Assembly (NCBI RefSeq): GCF_022900255.1 | Contig: NZ_JALIRM010000001.1 | Span: 496,001 to 560,000, forward strand | Direction of reading: 5' to 3' | DNA: 64,000 nucleotides | Origin: Lederbergia wuyishanensis | Lineage (GTDB): Bacteria; Bacillota; Bacilli; Bacillales; Bacillaceae_C | Shown: piece after piece, positions 40,659-51,710 of the stretch | Position numbering within the stretch: position 1 is the first letter of the stretch | Layout: every line of letters begins with the position of its first letter | Program-made: the position numbers and the translations under genes | Notes under the pieces: generated by a model | Seen by the model: the letters and a program-made list of their open reading frames with translations, nothing else | Databases searched by the model: none | What the model was told of the DNA's origin: nothing

Positions 40659-43409
40659 ATGAACGACACGATTGATCATAACGCTCGATTACGGAGCGAT
40701 GTGAAAAAATTGGGCAATATCTTAGGTGAAATATTAGTTCATCATGGAGGTATTGAACTTTTTAATAAAGTAGAAGATATTAGAGAATTAACAAAAAGCT
40801 TGCGTAAGCAATATGACGAAAAGACATACTCCGAATTAAAGGATATGATAAGTAAACTTCAACCACCTACACGTCAGCAAGTTATTAGAGCTTTCTCTAT
40901 ATACTTTCATTTGATTAATATTGCTGAACAAAATCATAGAATTCGACGAAGAAGAGAATATCAGTTGCATGATGAAGGCGGTCAACCTTTTTCATTAGAA
41001 AATGTAGTTTCTAGAGTAAAAGAGTTAAATCTATCGAATGAAGTCCTTCAACAGGTATTGAATGATTTATCAATAGAACTAATCATCACTGCACATCCTA
41101 CTGAAGCTACAAAGCGGACAGTTTTAGAAATTCAAAAAAGAATATCAACGATTTTACAAAAACTAGATAACCCGATGGTTACAAAAAAAGAGCGTCGAAA
41201 CTACGAGGATAGCTTATTCAATGAAGTAACTGCTTTATGGCAAACAGATGAACTACGACATAGAAAGCCAAAGGTATTGGATGAAGTAAGAAATGGCCTT
41301 TATTATTTTGATCAAACATTATTTGATACGCTGCCATCTGTTCATCAAGAATTAGAGCTACAGTTACAAGAGAATATTCCTGACTATCATTGGGATGTAC
41401 CGAATTTCCTCCATTTTGGTTCTTGGATCGGTGGAGACCGGGACGGAAATCCGAATGTTACTCCTGAAATTACTTGGGAAACATTGCAAATGCAACGAAG
41501 TCTTGTATTAAAGAAATACGATGAATCTGTCAATGAATTGATGAAAAGATTTAGTCATTCTACAGAACGTATCCATGTTAGCGATGATTTGATTTCATCT
41601 GTTGAAAAAGATGAGTCAATTTATTTAACAGAGGATGAAAGATGGCCGATTGAGTCCGAATTTTATCGAAGAAAATGTGCAATCATTTTAAAAAGACTTC
41701 ATGAAATAGGAAAATCAGATCTAGGTTATAAGAATTCCGAAGAATTACTGGATGATTTGAATCAAATAAAGGAAAGTGCTGAAAAACATCAACCAGCTAG
41801 TAGAAAGCTTAAAACGATTAGAAAGTTAATAAGGCAAGTCCAATTATTTGGCTTCCATTTAGCTACATTGGACATTAGGAACCATAGCGGTGAACATGAA
41901 GCAGCCGTAAATGAATTACTAAAAGCTGTCAACATTACTGAAAACTATTCACAGCTTCCTGAGGAAGAGAAATTGCATATACTCAGGAAAGTATTAAGTG
42001 ATCCAAGACCACTACTTTTGCTTGAGGAAGCTTATTCAAAAGAAACAATTGCCGTACTAAATGTTTTTAAAATGATAAGAAAAGCACATATTGAATTCGG
42101 CAAGCGTTCTATTGAAGTTTACTTGATCAGTATGACTCAGTCTGCTAGTGATTTATTAGAAATTCTTGTACTTGCAAAAGAAGCTGGAATCTATCGTCTC
42201 TTCTCGGATGGTAGAGTCGAAAGTGATTTACATGTGGCTCCACTTTTAGAAACAATCGATGATTTAATTGCGGGTCCAAATATATTGAAAACATTGTTTG
42301 AAATGGATGTATATCGTAACCATTTAACTAAACGTGGAAATCATCAAGAAATTATGTTAGGTTATTCCGATGGAAGTAAAGACGGTGGAACATTAACAGC
42401 AAATTGGAAACTTTTTAAGGCTCAACAAGAAATCCATAATATGGCAAGAGAATTTAATATTCGTCTGAAATTTTTCCATGGCCGTGGCGGTTCACTTGGC
42501 CGTGGTGGCGGATCATTAAATACAAGTATTCTCTCTCAGCCTGTTGAAACACTCGGTGATGGAGTAAAAATAACCGAGCAAGGAGAGGTGCTATCTTCTA
42601 GATATTTATTAGAAGACATTGCTTATCGTAACTTAGAGCAGGCGGCATCAGCTCTATTGGAAGCTTGCTCGAAAGTTGCCTCATCTAATGGAGATGCCTA
42701 TTTGCGCAAAAAAGAATGGGAAATTGCGATGGAGGAAATTTCCAAGCATGCATTGGAAAAATACCAATCCCTCGTATTTGGTGATAAAGATTTCTTAACT
42801 TACTTTAATCAGGCGACCCCATTAAAAGAATTGGGAGCCCTAAATATTGGTTCACGTCCAATGAGTAGAAAGAATAGTCAGCGATTTGAAGATTTACGTG
42901 CCATTCCTTGGGTATTTGCTTGGACACAATCAAGGCAAATGATTCCAGCATGGTATGCATCTGGTACAGGTTTAGAAACCTTCCTAAATTTACAGGAATC
43001 AAATCTTGAATTGTTGCAAACAATGTATAAGCATTGGCCATTCTTTAAATCAACAGTAAATAATTTACAAATGGCTTTAATGAAAGCTGATATGGCTACA
43101 GCTAAAGAATACTTAAGCTTAGTTGAAGATTCGGAAATGGCTAATCGAATTTTTCAAAATATTTCCGATGAATATTACAGAACAAGGAAAGTTCTTTTAC
43201 AAATTTCTGGAAATGAAGAATTATTAGCGCATACTCCAAATATTCAAGAATCAGTCCATAGGAGAAATCCTTACGTAGATCCTTTGAATTTCTTACAAGT
43301 TGATTTAATTAAAAAGTTAAGAGAAACCGAAAATCCTTCTGATGATCTTGTAACAGAAGTGCTGCTCACGATTAATGGAGTCGCAGCGGGATTAGTGAAT
43401 ACTGGTTGA
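40659..43409 (+). CDS. ppc: Phosphoenolpyruvate carboxylase
   Basis: A 916-residue anaplerotic enzyme turning PEP and bicarbonate into oxaloacetate. The catalytic histidine lies in IITAHPTEATKRT near residue 146; the second conserved site FFHGRGGSLGRGGG is near residue 607, preceded by GYSDGSKDGG. The C-terminus ends in NTG as in the family. AGGAGG precedes ATG 40659; the frame is open 11 codons further. B. subtilis 168 lacks this enzyme and relies on pyruvate carboxylase. It sits alone with its own promoter, leader hairpins and terminator. Confidence 0.96.
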   Translation: MNDTIDHNARLRSDVKKLGNILGEILVHHGGIELFNKVEDIRELTKSLRKQYDEKTYSELKDMISKLQPPTRQQVIRAFSIYFHLINIAEQNHRIRRRREYQLHDEGGQPFSLENVVSRVKELNLSNEVLQQVLNDLSIELIITAHPTEATKRTVLEIQKRISTILQKLDNPMVTKKERRNYEDSLFNEVTALWQTDELRHRKPKVLDEVRNGLYYFDQTLFDTLPSVHQELELQLQENIPDYHWDVPNFLHFGSWIGGDRDGNPNVTPEITWETLQMQRSLVLKKYDESVNELMKRFSHSTERIHVSDDLISSVEKDESIYLTEDERWPIESEFYRRKCAIILKRLHEIGKSDLGYKNSEELLDDLNQIKESAEKHQPASRKLKTIRKLIRQVQLFGFHLATLDIRNHSGEHEAAVNELLKAVNITENYSQLPEEEKLHILRKVLSDPRPLLLLEEAYSKETIAVLNVFKMIRKAHIEFGKRSIEVYLISMTQSASDLLEILVLAKEAGIYRLFSDGRVESDLHVAPLLETIDDLIAGPNILKTLFEMDVYRNHLTKRGNHQEIMLGYSDGSKDGGTLTANWKLFKAQQEIHNMAREFNIRLKFFHGRGGSLGRGGGSLNTSILSQPVETLGDGVKITEQGEVLSSRYLLEDIAYRNLEQAASALLEACSKVASSNGDAYLRKKEWEIAMEEISKHALEKYQSLVFGDKDFLTYFNQATPLKELGALNIGSRPMSRKNSQRFEDLRAIPWVFAWTQSRQMIPAWYASGTGLETFLNLQESNLELLQTMYKHWPFFKSTVNNLQMALMKADMATAKEYLSLVEDSEMANRIFQNISDEYYRTRKVLLQISGNEELLAHTPNIQESVHRRNPYVDPLNFLQVDLIKKLRETENPSDDLVTEVLLTINGVAAGLVNTG

Positions 43410-43418
43410 TAATGAACA

Positions 43419-43452
43419 AAAAGCCTTGTGGTTAAACCATAAGGCTTTTTTT
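43419..43452 (+). terminator. Terminator after ppc
   Basis: Twelve-pair stem AAGCCTTGTGGT with ACCATAAGGCTT (one G-U) and a run of Ts. Confidence 0.87.
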
Positions 43453-43509
43453 CGTGCTTAAATTAGTAGTAGCGATTCTCTTCTTCTATCAATTTTTTTC
43501 ATTAATCAT

Positions 43510-43537
43510 TCATAGTCTATTATTTTTTTCATATAAA
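43510..43537 (+). promoter_or_regulatory. Possible sigma-E promoter of the spoIIP-like gene
   Basis: TCATAGT (43510-43516), 13-base gap, CATATAAA (43530-43537). It resembles the sigma-E pattern but with two mismatches in the -10. Known spoIIP genes are sigma-E dependent. Confidence 0.35.
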
Positions 43538-43573
43538 TGGAGTGTAGATACAACTTATAAAGGGATGAAGACG

Positions 43574-44656
43574 ATGATTAAAATTGCCGCAAGATCCTCT
43601 CTATCTGTCATAGCTGTGTTTTTTATTATCTCCGTAATAGCTTTTTCGAGTTTAAAGATTAGTTCATTTTCCTTCGTAGGAAATGAATCATCCCGTACCG
43701 ATTCATTTCTTTATATTTTATCGTTGGAAAATCACTCGCTTCATTCCATATTGCCATCCCATCCAGATAGATCTCTTGGAAAAGTGGCATTAGAAATTTT
43801 AACAAATATTAATTTGGCTGATATGAAAACATTTTTATTTACGGAAATCCCTGGATTATATGCCTCAAGTCCCAAAATTCTGATTGCTGGCCAGGGAACG
43901 GATTTTACAAACCTACCTATTGAATCACCTCCTCCAAAGGATTTTGGCATGCATGAAGAACCAGATGAAACTGAAACCCAACCTGATGATGAAAAGAGAG
44001 AACTAACAAATGATTATATTGCATATATTTATCATTCACATACATGGGAATCATTCTATCCATTAGTCCCCGGTTCAAAAGATCCTAGTAATAAAGAAAA
44101 AAATGTCACATTGCTAGGAAAAAGACTCGGCGAAAAACTAGAAGAAAGAGGCATCAAAACATTAGTGGATGAGTCAGATACACAGGAAAAGCTCTTGAAA
44201 CGAGGTATGAAATATTACCAATCTTACGCAATGTCAAGGGAAAGTGTTGCAGAAGCTATGGGACAAAATAAACAGCTGCAACTAATGTTTGATATTCATC
44301 GTGATTCCGCAAGAAAACATGTCACAACAAAAGAAATAAATGGAAAATCATACGCCAAATTATATTTTGTGGTTGGCACAGCACATCCGAACTATGGGAA
44401 AAATCTTCAATTTGCAGGCAAACTTAATAGTTTGATTGAAAAGAAATATCCTGGGCTTTCAAGGGGGGTCTTAGATAAATCGAAAACAGAAGGAAATGGA
44501 ATATACAATCAAGACTTGTTCGAGCATAATCTAATAATTGAAATTGGTGGAGTAGATAACACCCTTGAGGAGCTTAACAGAACTGTCGACGTCTTGGCGG
44601 AAGTAATTAGTGACTATTATTGGGGAGAAGCAGTAGAAGCTAGCAAAAATAAATAG
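43574..44656 (+). CDS. spoIIP: SpoIIP-family peptidoglycan amidase/endopeptidase
   Basis: A 360-residue protein with one N-terminal transmembrane segment (about residues 8-28) and a C-terminal SpoIIP domain. Zinc-ligand regions are visible in AYIYHSHTWESF, FDIHRDSARK and LIIEIGGVDNT. In B. subtilis SpoIIP works with SpoIID and SpoIIM to thin septal wall during engulfment. There spoIIP sits beside gpr; here it is between ppc and lexA with no gpr, so it may be a paralogue rather than the main copy. ATG 43574 has AAGGG 9 bases upstream; the frame is open for 40 codons more. Confidence 0.88.
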   Translation: MIKIAARSSLSVIAVFFIISVIAFSSLKISSFSFVGNESSRTDSFLYILSLENHSLHSILPSHPDRSLGKVALEILTNINLADMKTFLFTEIPGLYASSPKILIAGQGTDFTNLPIESPPPKDFGMHEEPDETETQPDDEKRELTNDYIAYIYHSHTWESFYPLVPGSKDPSNKEKNVTLLGKRLGEKLEERGIKTLVDESDTQEKLLKRGMKYYQSYAMSRESVAEAMGQNKQLQLMFDIHRDSARKHVTTKEINGKSYAKLYFVVGTAHPNYGKNLQFAGKLNSLIEKKYPGLSRGVLDKSKTEGNGIYNQDLFEHNLIIEIGGVDNTLEELNRTVDVLAEVISDYYWGEAVEASKNK

Positions 44657-44678
44657 AGCCTGAACGGGAGGCTCTATT
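44652..44678. terminator. Convergent terminator between spoIIP and lexA
   Basis: Stem AATAGAGCC (44652-44660) with GGCTCTATT (44670-44678). The T-rich tail (TATTTTTGC) is on the minus strand, so it mainly serves lexA; it overlaps the end of the spoIIP-like gene. Confidence 0.7.
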
Positions 44679-44686
44679 ACTCTCTA

Positions 44687-45310
44687 TTAATGTATAACTT
44701 GTCTATATAGTCCAATCACTTTTCCTAAAATAGAAACATCACGCAGAATAATCGGTTCCATGTTTGAATTTTCCGGTTGTAAACGGAAATAATCTTTTTC
44801 TTTAAAAAATCTTTTAACAGTAGCTTCGTTTTCATCCGTCATCGCAACTACGATTTCACCATTATTAGCGGTACTTTGTTGGCGTACGATTACGTAATCA
44901 CCATCTAATATTCCAGCTTCTATCATACTTTCTCCAACAATTTCAAGCATAAATACATGGTCGTCAGAAGGAACAAGCTGTTCAGGGAGAGGGAAGTACT
45001 CTTCAATATTCTCAATTGCAGATATCGGCAAACCTGCTGTTACTTTACCAACTAAAGGAACACTGATTGTATTTTGACGTGGAATTGAATCATCTTCTGG
45101 CTGGATGATTTCAATTGCTCTTGGTTTAGTAGGATCACGACGTATTAATCCTTTGTTCTCAAGTCGAGCAAGATGCCCATGAACAGTTGAACTGGATGCT
45201 AGTCCAACTGCTTCCCCGATTTCACGAACAGAAGGTGGATACCCTTTTGATTTAACTTCCATCTTTATAAAATCAAGAATATCTTGTTGCCTTTTCGATA
45301 ATTTTATCAA
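44687..45310 (-). CDS. lexA: SOS repressor LexA
   Basis: A 207-residue repressor-protease. The winged HTH covers residues 1-65. The self-cleavage site A92-G93 is in VTAGLPI, and the catalytic dyad is S128 (GESMIEAG) and K166 (EATVKRF). RecA-ssDNA stimulates cleavage, freeing the SOS genes. It is divergent from yneA with shared LexA boxes between them, the standard Bacillus arrangement. Confidence 0.97.
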   Translation of the reverse strand: MIKLSKRQQDILDFIKMEVKSKGYPPSVREIGEAVGLASSSTVHGHLARLENKGLIRRDPTKPRAIEIIQPEDDSIPRQNTISVPLVGKVTAGLPISAIENIEEYFPLPEQLVPSDDHVFMLEIVGESMIEAGILDGDYVIVRQQSTANNGEIVVAMTDENEATVKRFFKEKDYFRLQPENSNMEPIILRDVSILGKVIGLYRQVIH

Positions 45311-45350
45311 TTATGCTCACTCTCCTTTATCTCATTAATAACTTAACCTC

Positions 45351-45379
45351 ATTATATCATGTACTCACCATGTATACAA
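45351..45379 (-). promoter_or_regulatory. Sigma-A promoter of lexA
   Basis: On the minus strand TTGTAT (45374-45379), 17-base spacer and a perfect TATAAT (45351-45356). The -35 overlaps a LexA box, consistent with autoregulation. Confidence 0.75.
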
Positions 45380-45390
45380 ACATAAGTTCG
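45377..45390 (-). promoter_or_regulatory. LexA box 1
   Basis: CGAACTTATGTTTG on the minus strand fits CGAAC-N4-GTTYG in full. It covers the lexA -35. Confidence 0.85.
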
Positions 45391-45399
45391 AATTTTTGG

Positions 45400-45429
45400 T
45401 TGACAACAAACAGGCGTTCGTATTACAAT
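45400..45429 (+). promoter_or_regulatory. Promoter of yneA
   Basis: A perfect TTGACA (45400-45405), 18-base spacer, TACAAT (45424-45429). LexA box 2 lies in the spacer. Confidence 0.7.
45407..45420 (+). promoter_or_regulatory. LexA box 2
   Basis: CAAACAGGCGTTCG, one mismatch to CGAAC-N4-GTTCG, between the -35 and -10 of yneA. Confidence 0.75.
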
Positions 45430-45440
45430 CATAATAAATA

Positions 45441-45454
45441 AGAACATACATTCG
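45441..45454 (+). promoter_or_regulatory. LexA box 3 (weaker)
   Basis: AGAACATACATTCG, two mismatches, downstream of the yneA -10. Three boxes are also described in this region of B. subtilis. Confidence 0.5.
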
Positions 45455-45470
45455 AAGGAAGGTAATATAT

Positions 45471-46494
<1,024 letters not shown>

Positions 46495-46545
46495 AGTACG
46501 ATTAATTTTAATCTTTACAAACCTTTTATTAAAGGAGTTATTAAT

Positions 46546-46779
46546 ATGATTTCAAATGAAAAATTAGCGAGAATCAATCAATTAGCAAAAAAAGCAAAAG
46601 AACAAGGTCTTACAAAAGAAGAAGCTAAGGAACAATCTAGCTTGCGCTCAGAATATTTAAAAGCTTTTCGTTCATCCATGAGAAAAACAATTGAAAATGT
46701 AAGAGTTTTTGATGAAACAGGGGAAGATGTTACACCGGATAAAGTTAAAAAGATACAATCCTTGAAAAAATTGCATTAA
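46546..46779 (+). CDS. ynzC: DUF896 protein YnzC
   Basis: A 77-residue two-helix protein (LARINQLAKKAKEQGLTKEE, then a basic helix and VTPDKVKKIQ). In B. subtilis it is the third gene of the LexA-controlled yneA operon; its function is unknown. SD AAAGGAG precedes the ATG. The position right after yneB is conserved. Confidence 0.92.
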   Translation: MISNEKLARINQLAKKAKEQGLTKEEAKEQSSLRSEYLKAFRSSMRKTIENVRVFDETGEDVTPDKVKKIQSLKKLH

Positions 46780-46838
46780 TTTCTGATTAAGAAATTTCAT
46801 ATCATTTCTTGTTTAACTTTCACAATTTTTAAAAATGG

Positions 46839-46867
46839 TTGTTTAATCAATCATTTATCATTATTAT
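46839..46867 (+). promoter_or_regulatory. Probable sigma-A promoter of tkt
   Basis: TTGTTT (46839-46844), 17-base spacer, TATTAT (46862-46867), 36 bases before the start. Confidence 0.5.
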
Positions 46868-46903
46868 AGATATATGTAAAATTAGATAGAAAGGTTGTTG
46901 TCA

Positions 46904-48907
46904 ATGTTTGAAAAAGTAGATCAACTAGCGATAAACACAATTAGAACGCTTTCCATTGATGCTATCGAAAAGGCAAATTCAGGTCACCCTGGTTTACCAA
47001 TGGGTGCTGCGCCAATGGCATATACTTTATGGACACGTTTTATGAACCATAATCCTAAGAACCCTGCATGGTTTAATCGCGATAGATTCGTTCTTTCTGC
47101 AGGACACGGTTCGATGTTACTGTATAGTTTGCTCCACTTATCGGGATATGGAGTTGAAATTGAAGATTTGAAAAACTTCCGTCAATGGGGAAGTCGAACT
47201 CCTGGTCACCCGGAATATGGTTACACTCCAGGTGTAGAAGCAACAACTGGTCCTCTTGGACAAGGAATTGCTATGGCAGTTGGTATGGCTCTAGCAGAAC
47301 GTCATTTGTCAGCTGTGTACAACAAAAATCAATATGATATTGTCGACCATTATACATATGCACTTTGTGGTGATGGAGATTTAATGGAGGGGGTAGCTTC
47401 GGAAGCTGCATCCCTTGCAGGACACTTAAAGCTTGGCAAAATGATTTTATTATATGATTCCAATGATATTACTCTTGATGGAGAGTTGGATAAATCATTT
47501 TCTGAAAATGTAGGTGAACGATTCAAAGCCTATGGATGGCACTACATTAAAGTTGAAGATGGGAACAATTTGGAGGAAATCGCAAAAGCGATTGAAGCTG
47601 CTAAAGCAGAAACTTCCAAGCCAAGCCTAATTGAAGTAAAAACAGTAATTGGGTACGGATCTCCAAATAAATCAGGAAAATCAGCTGTTCATGGTGCTCC
47701 GTTAGGTGAGTCCGAAATGAAACTAACGAAAGAGTATTATAAATGGACATTTGAAGAAGACTTCTATGTTCCATCAGAAGTATATGATGTATTTGAAAAG
47801 ACTGCTGTTCAAAATGGTAAGGATAAGGAAGCTGAATGGGAAAGTCTATTTGCGAAATATAAGGAAAATTATCCTGAACTTGCTGTACAGCTTGAAACAG
47901 CGATTTCTGGGAAATTGCCAGATGGTTGGGATAAAGATCTTCCGGTATTCGAAGAAGGAAAAAGTCTTGCTACTAGGAAGTCAAGTAATGAAGCTTTGAA
48001 TGGCATTGCGAAAAACTTCCCTCATTTATTGGGAGGAGCTGCAGATTTAGCTGGCTCTAACTACACAATGATCAATGGAGAAACTGATTTAAGTGCAGAT
48101 AATTTTTCAGGTAAAAATGTTTGGTTTGGAGTACGAGAATTCGGTATGGCCGCTGCCATGAACGGTATTGCTCTTCATGGCGGATTAAAAGTGTTTGGCG
48201 GTACATTCTTTGTATTCTCTGATTATTTACGTCCTGCCATTCGATTAGCAGCACTTATGGAGCTTCCAGTCACTTATGTATTGACACACGACAGTATCGC
48301 GGTGGGGGAAGATGGACCTACCCATGAACCAATTGAACAGCTAGCATCTTTAAGAGCAATGCCTGGCTTATCAATCATTAGACCAGGTGATGCAAATGAA
48401 ACTGCGGCAGCTTGGCGTTTAGCAATTGAATCTAATAATAAACCGACTGCTTTAGTGTTAACTCGTCAAAATTTACCTACATTGCCAGGTACTGCTGAAA
48501 ATGCAAGAGATGGAGTAGAAAAAGGTGCCTATGTAATTTCTCCTTCTAAGGAAAATGTAGATGCATTATTGCTTGCAACAGGATCTGAAGTGAATCTTGC
48601 AGTAGAAGCTCAAAAAGCTCTGGCTCAAAAAGGCATTAATGTTTCTGTTGTAAGTATGCCTTCGTGGGATCGCTTTGAAGCACAAACAAAAGAATATAAG
48701 GAATCTGTTCTTCCGCGTTCCGTTAAAAAACGGTTGGCAATTGAAATGGGTTCATCATTTGGTTGGGAAAGATATACAGGTGATGAAGGAGACATTTTAG
48801 CAATAGATAAATTTGGAGCATCAGCACCTGGTGAAAAAGTGATTGAAGAATATGGTTTCACTGTCGAAAATGTAGTAGCAAAAGTGGAAAATCTATTACA
48901 AAAATAA
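46904..48907 (+). CDS. tkt: Transketolase
   Basis: A 667-residue thiamine-diphosphate enzyme, the same length as B. subtilis Tkt. The TPP motif begins with CGDGDLMEG, and other blocks are [29 protein letters not shown] and the C-terminal [10 protein letters not shown]. It exchanges two-carbon units in the pentose phosphate pathway. ATG 46904 follows AAAGG by 9 bases; TTG codons just upstream are less likely. Confidence 0.97.
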   Translation: MFEKVDQLAINTIRTLSIDAIEKANSGHPGLPMGAAPMAYTLWTRFMNHNPKNPAWFNRDRFVLSAGHGSMLLYSLLHLSGYGVEIEDLKNFRQWGSRTPGHPEYGYTPGVEATTGPLGQGIAMAVGMALAERHLSAVYNKNQYDIVDHYTYALCGDGDLMEGVASEAASLAGHLKLGKMILLYDSNDITLDGELDKSFSENVGERFKAYGWHYIKVEDGNNLEEIAKAIEAAKAETSKPSLIEVKTVIGYGSPNKSGKSAVHGAPLGESEMKLTKEYYKWTFEEDFYVPSEVYDVFEKTAVQNGKDKEAEWESLFAKYKENYPELAVQLETAISGKLPDGWDKDLPVFEEGKSLATRKSSNEALNGIAKNFPHLLGGAADLAGSNYTMINGETDLSADNFSGKNVWFGVREFGMAAAMNGIALHGGLKVFGGTFFVFSDYLRPAIRLAALMELPVTYVLTHDSIAVGEDGPTHEPIEQLASLRAMPGLSIIRPGDANETAAAWRLAIESNNKPTALVLTRQNLPTLPGTAENARDGVEKGAYVISPSKENVDALLLATGSEVNLAVEAQKALAQKGINVSVVSMPSWDRFEAQTKEYKESVLPRSVKKRLAIEMGSSFGWERYTGDEGDILAIDKFGASAPGEKVIEEYGFTVENVVAKVENLLQK

Positions 48908-48920
48908 AAGTCATTGTAAA

Positions 48921-48948
48921 AAGGGAGGAAAAAATTCCTCTCTTTTTT
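48921..48948 (+). terminator. Terminator after tkt
   Basis: Stem GGGAGGAA (48923-48930) with TTCCTCTC (48935-48942), one G-U, then six Ts. Confidence 0.8.
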
Positions 48949-49103
48949 CATCGAAATACGCAGGAATTATGAAATCTTTAAAGAATATTTAAGAATGAAG
49001 TAGATAATAAATACTATTTTTAATTATTCGTACAACTTTAGACAATTATTTTACAAAACCTCGTCTACAATAGGAGGAAAGGTGACTGAGGAGTGAAAAT
49101 GAT

Positions 49104-49541
49104 ATGAGAATCTATCTAATATATTTAATAGAGGATGAATTTGCAGATTTTTTTTATGGTAGAGAAAGTAAATTTGTAGAACTTTTCATTGCCGAGCGAA
49201 GATTACGCGGCGAAATGAAGGAAATAGTTCAAAAACAAATTAGATACATAACGAAACCATTGCCATATTTAGATCTACATAAACATCTAGCTCACTCGGT
49301 CGAAAATAAGGAGTTTTATATAAAAGGAAAAGTTTATTGTACTGAAAATACGAACCTTCATCAAGGTGCTGAATTATCGATAGGCGAACATTGTTTACAA
49401 TTAAAAGCTTGGGGAAGCTATGCCTGTGAATCGATATTTTTTGAGGTGCTGAGGAAATTTAATGGCCGTTTTCTAGCAATGGATATTGAAAATGATCAGT
49501 ATGGTTGGGTAAAACCTATTAAAGAACGAAAATTCGTATGA
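49104..49541 (+). CDS. sirA: Sporulation inhibitor of replication SirA
   Basis: A 145-residue protein matching B. subtilis SirA (YneE) in length, place and ends: N-terminal YLIEDEFADFFYGRES and C-terminal FLAMDIENDQYGWVKP. SirA binds DnaA domain I and blocks new replication rounds when cells commit to sporulation. No clear Spo0A box (TGTCGAA) was found by eye upstream. Its order tkt-sirA-yneF is conserved. The start is ATG 49104 with a modest SD. Confidence 0.9.
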   Translation: MRIYLIYLIEDEFADFFYGRESKFVELFIAERRLRGEMKEIVQKQIRYITKPLPYLDLHKHLAHSVENKEFYIKGKVYCTENTNLHQGAELSIGEHCLQLKAWGSYACESIFFEVLRKFNGRFLAMDIENDQYGWVKPIKERKFV

Positions 49542-49616
49542 AAACGTCATACATTATTGTATAATATTCGGGTATTTAGTAAACTGAGGTGTAGACAATT
49601 TGAAGGAGGAAAAAGG

Positions 49617-49829
49617 ATGTTTTGGTATTTTTTCTGGGCTTTTGTGGGAATTTTAGCAGGCGTGGCACTTGGCTTCTTTATTGCCCGTAAATATATGATG
49701 AATTATCTTAAGAAAAACCCACCGATTAATGAACAAATGTTAAAAATGATGATGATGCAAATGGGCATGAAGCCATCCCAAAAGAAAATCAATCAAATGA
49801 TGAGTGCGATGAATAAACAAATGAAATAA
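49617..49829 (+). CDS. yneF: UPF0154 small membrane protein YneF
   Basis: A 70-residue protein with one N-terminal transmembrane helix (about residues 3-24, [18 protein letters not shown]) and a methionine-rich cytoplasmic tail with a run of four methionines ([13 protein letters not shown]). ATG 49617 has AAGGAGG upstream. Function unknown; conserved next to sirA in Bacillaceae. A terminator follows. Confidence 0.92.
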   Translation: MFWYFFWAFVGILAGVALGFFIARKYMMNYLKKNPPINEQMLKMMMMQMGMKPSQKKINQMMSAMNKQMK

Positions 49830-49852
49830 TTAATATCTTTTCATGGATATGA

Positions 49853-49896
49853 AAAAACGGACGCCATAAAAATTTATGAAGGCATCCGTTTTTTTA
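49853..49896 (+). terminator. Terminator after yneF
   Basis: Stem AAACGGACGCC with GGCATCCGTTT (one mismatch) and seven Ts. Confidence 0.75.
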
Positions 49897-49980
49897 TTAT
49901 TACTTTGTACTTGAATTTACTGTTTTTCAAATATTCCATAGTTTTACCACTGACTTATTGATTAAAGTGTAAAAACTTAA

Positions 49981-50136
49981 TCACGCTTTTTTTAATAGTA
50001 AATACTGATTTATTAGAGTATCCAGTTCCATACTATACTGAAGAGACAATGTCGATGTCAAACCGGTTTGAGCAGCGACTGAAAGTAATTGTTGACGTTT
50101 TGTTTCAATTTTAGCAAGAAGCTGTTTATTTGACAT
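49981..50136 (-). CDS. ynzD: Spo0E-family aspartyl-phosphate phosphatase (YnzD-like)
   Basis: A 51-codon gene. The product starts MSNKQLLAKIETKR and holds the family motif as SMELD in QYSMELDTLINQY (consensus SxxLD). Spo0E-type proteins dephosphorylate Spo0A-P and so delay sporulation. SD AAAGGA lies 9 bases before the ATG on the minus strand. The place between yneF and ccdA matches ynzD of B. subtilis. I read it by translating the minus strand directly. Confidence 0.88.
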   Translation of the reverse strand: MSNKQLLAKIETKRQQLLSVAAQTGLTSTLSLQYSMELDTLINQYLLLKKA

Positions 50137-50429
50137 AGTCTATTATCCTTTCTATGATGAAATTTGTTTCCTCATTATATTTTATAAAGGCATATTCATT
50201 TCGTTTTATAAGTATGTAGTATAAAAATATGTATAGTAATTATACGAATGAATGATTAAAACGTTTCAATAGAAAAAATCAACTTAAAGGTATTAAGACG
50301 ATAATAACATATTTATTAATGTTATAACAACTTTTTTTATTCGACACAGAAGATTCACAATCGATAAGTGACAGTAGGGGCCAAATATTTGATAGAATGA
50401 ATGCAAAAGATATTAGGAGTTGTCATATA

Positions 50430-51140
50430 ATGACCGGAGATATTAATTTGTTCTTGGCTTTGGGAGCAGGATTCCTAAGCTTCATATCGCCATGCTGCCT
50501 ACCACTATACCCTGCATTTTTATCATATATTACAGGTATGTCTGTAAGTGAACTAAAAAATGAAAATGCGATGTTTAGACGTAGAAGTATGCTTCATACG
50601 CTCTTTTTCCTATTGGGCTTCTCTATTATTTTTGTCTTTCTAGGATTTAGTACTTCATATATAGGTAATTTTTTTCAGGAATATCAAAATTTAATTAGAC
50701 AAATTGGTGCTATTTTTATAGTATTTTTCGGATTAATGGTAACAGGTATCTTTTCGCCGGAATTTCTCATGAAGGATCGCCGTTTTGAATTTAAACATCG
50801 TCCTGCAGGATATGTTGGTTCATCGCTAATCGGCATGGCGTTTGCCGCTGGTTGGACGCCATGTACAGGCCCAATTTTAATGATGGTTATCAGCCTAGCA
50901 GCATCTAACCCGGGTTCAGGAATGTTATACATGATTGCCTACACTCTCGGTTTTGCAATTCCGTTCTTTATTCTTTCTTTCTTTATAGGAAGGATGAATT
51001 GGATTCGTAAGCATAATGTTAAGATCATGAAAATAGGTGGGTACATTATGATTTTAGTCGGTATTCTCCTTTTCTTTGATGGTATGACCTTAATTATTAG
51101 TGTTTTATCCATGTTATTTGGTGATTTTGTAGGCTTTTAA
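50430..51140 (+). CDS. ccdA: Thiol-disulfide exchange membrane protein CcdA
   Basis: A 236-residue, six-helix membrane protein of the DsbD-gamma type. Redox cysteines are in [13 protein letters not shown] (C22/C23) and [11 protein letters not shown]. It carries reducing power across the membrane for cytochrome c maturation and spore cortex formation. ATG 50430 has TAGGAG upstream. ccdC follows 88 bases later; the response-regulator-like yneI that lies between them in B. subtilis is absent. Confidence 0.93.
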   Translation: MTGDINLFLALGAGFLSFISPCCLPLYPAFLSYITGMSVSELKNENAMFRRRSMLHTLFFLLGFSIIFVFLGFSTSYIGNFFQEYQNLIRQIGAIFIVFFGLMVTGIFSPEFLMKDRRFEFKHRPAGYVGSSLIGMAFAAGWTPCTGPILMMVISLAASNPGSGMLYMIAYTLGFAIPFFILSFFIGRMNWIRKHNVKIMKIGGYIMILVGILLFFDGMTLIISVLSMLFGDFVGF

Positions 51141-51228
51141 TTATGGCAGATATATATTGTTTCAATTTATAGTATCTTCGTGTATAATTTTCAAGTCAAA
51201 TATTTTACAGACTTAAGGGATGATGGAA

Positions 51229-51684
51229 TTGAAAATTTTAATACCTTCAATCTTAGCCGTCATGATGAGTATTGGAGTCATTTTTATTCGAATGAAGGCG
51301 TCGCATAAGCCTGTTTCTGCTAAGAAAATTATCCTTCCACCTGTTTTTATGAGTACGGGTGCTCTTATGTTTGTATCGCCCTATTTTCGAGTAACTGGCA
51401 TGGAGATTGTAGAAGCAAGCATTGTAGGAATACTTTTTTCATTATTACTAATAAAAACTTCTAAATTTGAAGTACGTGATAATGCGGTATATTTAAAACG
51501 CTCTAAAGCATTTGCATTTATATTAATCGCTTTACTTATTATAAGAATTGTAGCTAAATCCATCTTAAGCCAGCAAATCGATGTTGGCCAATTAAGTGGG
51601 ATGTTTTGGATATTGGCATTTGGAATGATTGTCCCTTGGCGAATCGCGATGTTCATACAATATAAAAAACTTGTTACTACATGA
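51229..51684 (+). CDS. ccdC: CcdC family membrane protein (YneJ)
   Basis: A protein of about 151 residues with four hydrophobic segments, ending MFIQYKKL. It matches B. subtilis CcdC (YneJ), encoded in the ccdA locus and linked to cytochrome c biogenesis by position; no essential role is known. The start is uncertain: TTG 51229 has AAGGG at proper distance, while ATG 51220 and 51223 abut it. A bidirectional terminator follows. Confidence 0.88.
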   Translation: MKILIPSILAVMMSIGVIFIRMKASHKPVSAKKIILPPVFMSTGALMFVSPYFRVTGMEIVEASIVGILFSLLLIKTSKFEVRDNAVYLKRSKAFAFILIALLIIRIVAKSILSQQIDVGQLSGMFWILAFGMIVPWRIAMFIQYKKLVTT

Positions 51685-51710
51685 AAAAAAGCAGCTTAAG
51701 CTGCTTTTTT
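51685..51710. terminator. Bidirectional terminator between ccdC and crcB1
   Basis: Palindrome AAAAAAGCAGCTT/AAGCTGCTTTTTT. A-run and T-run on both sides serve both converging genes. Confidence 0.85.
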
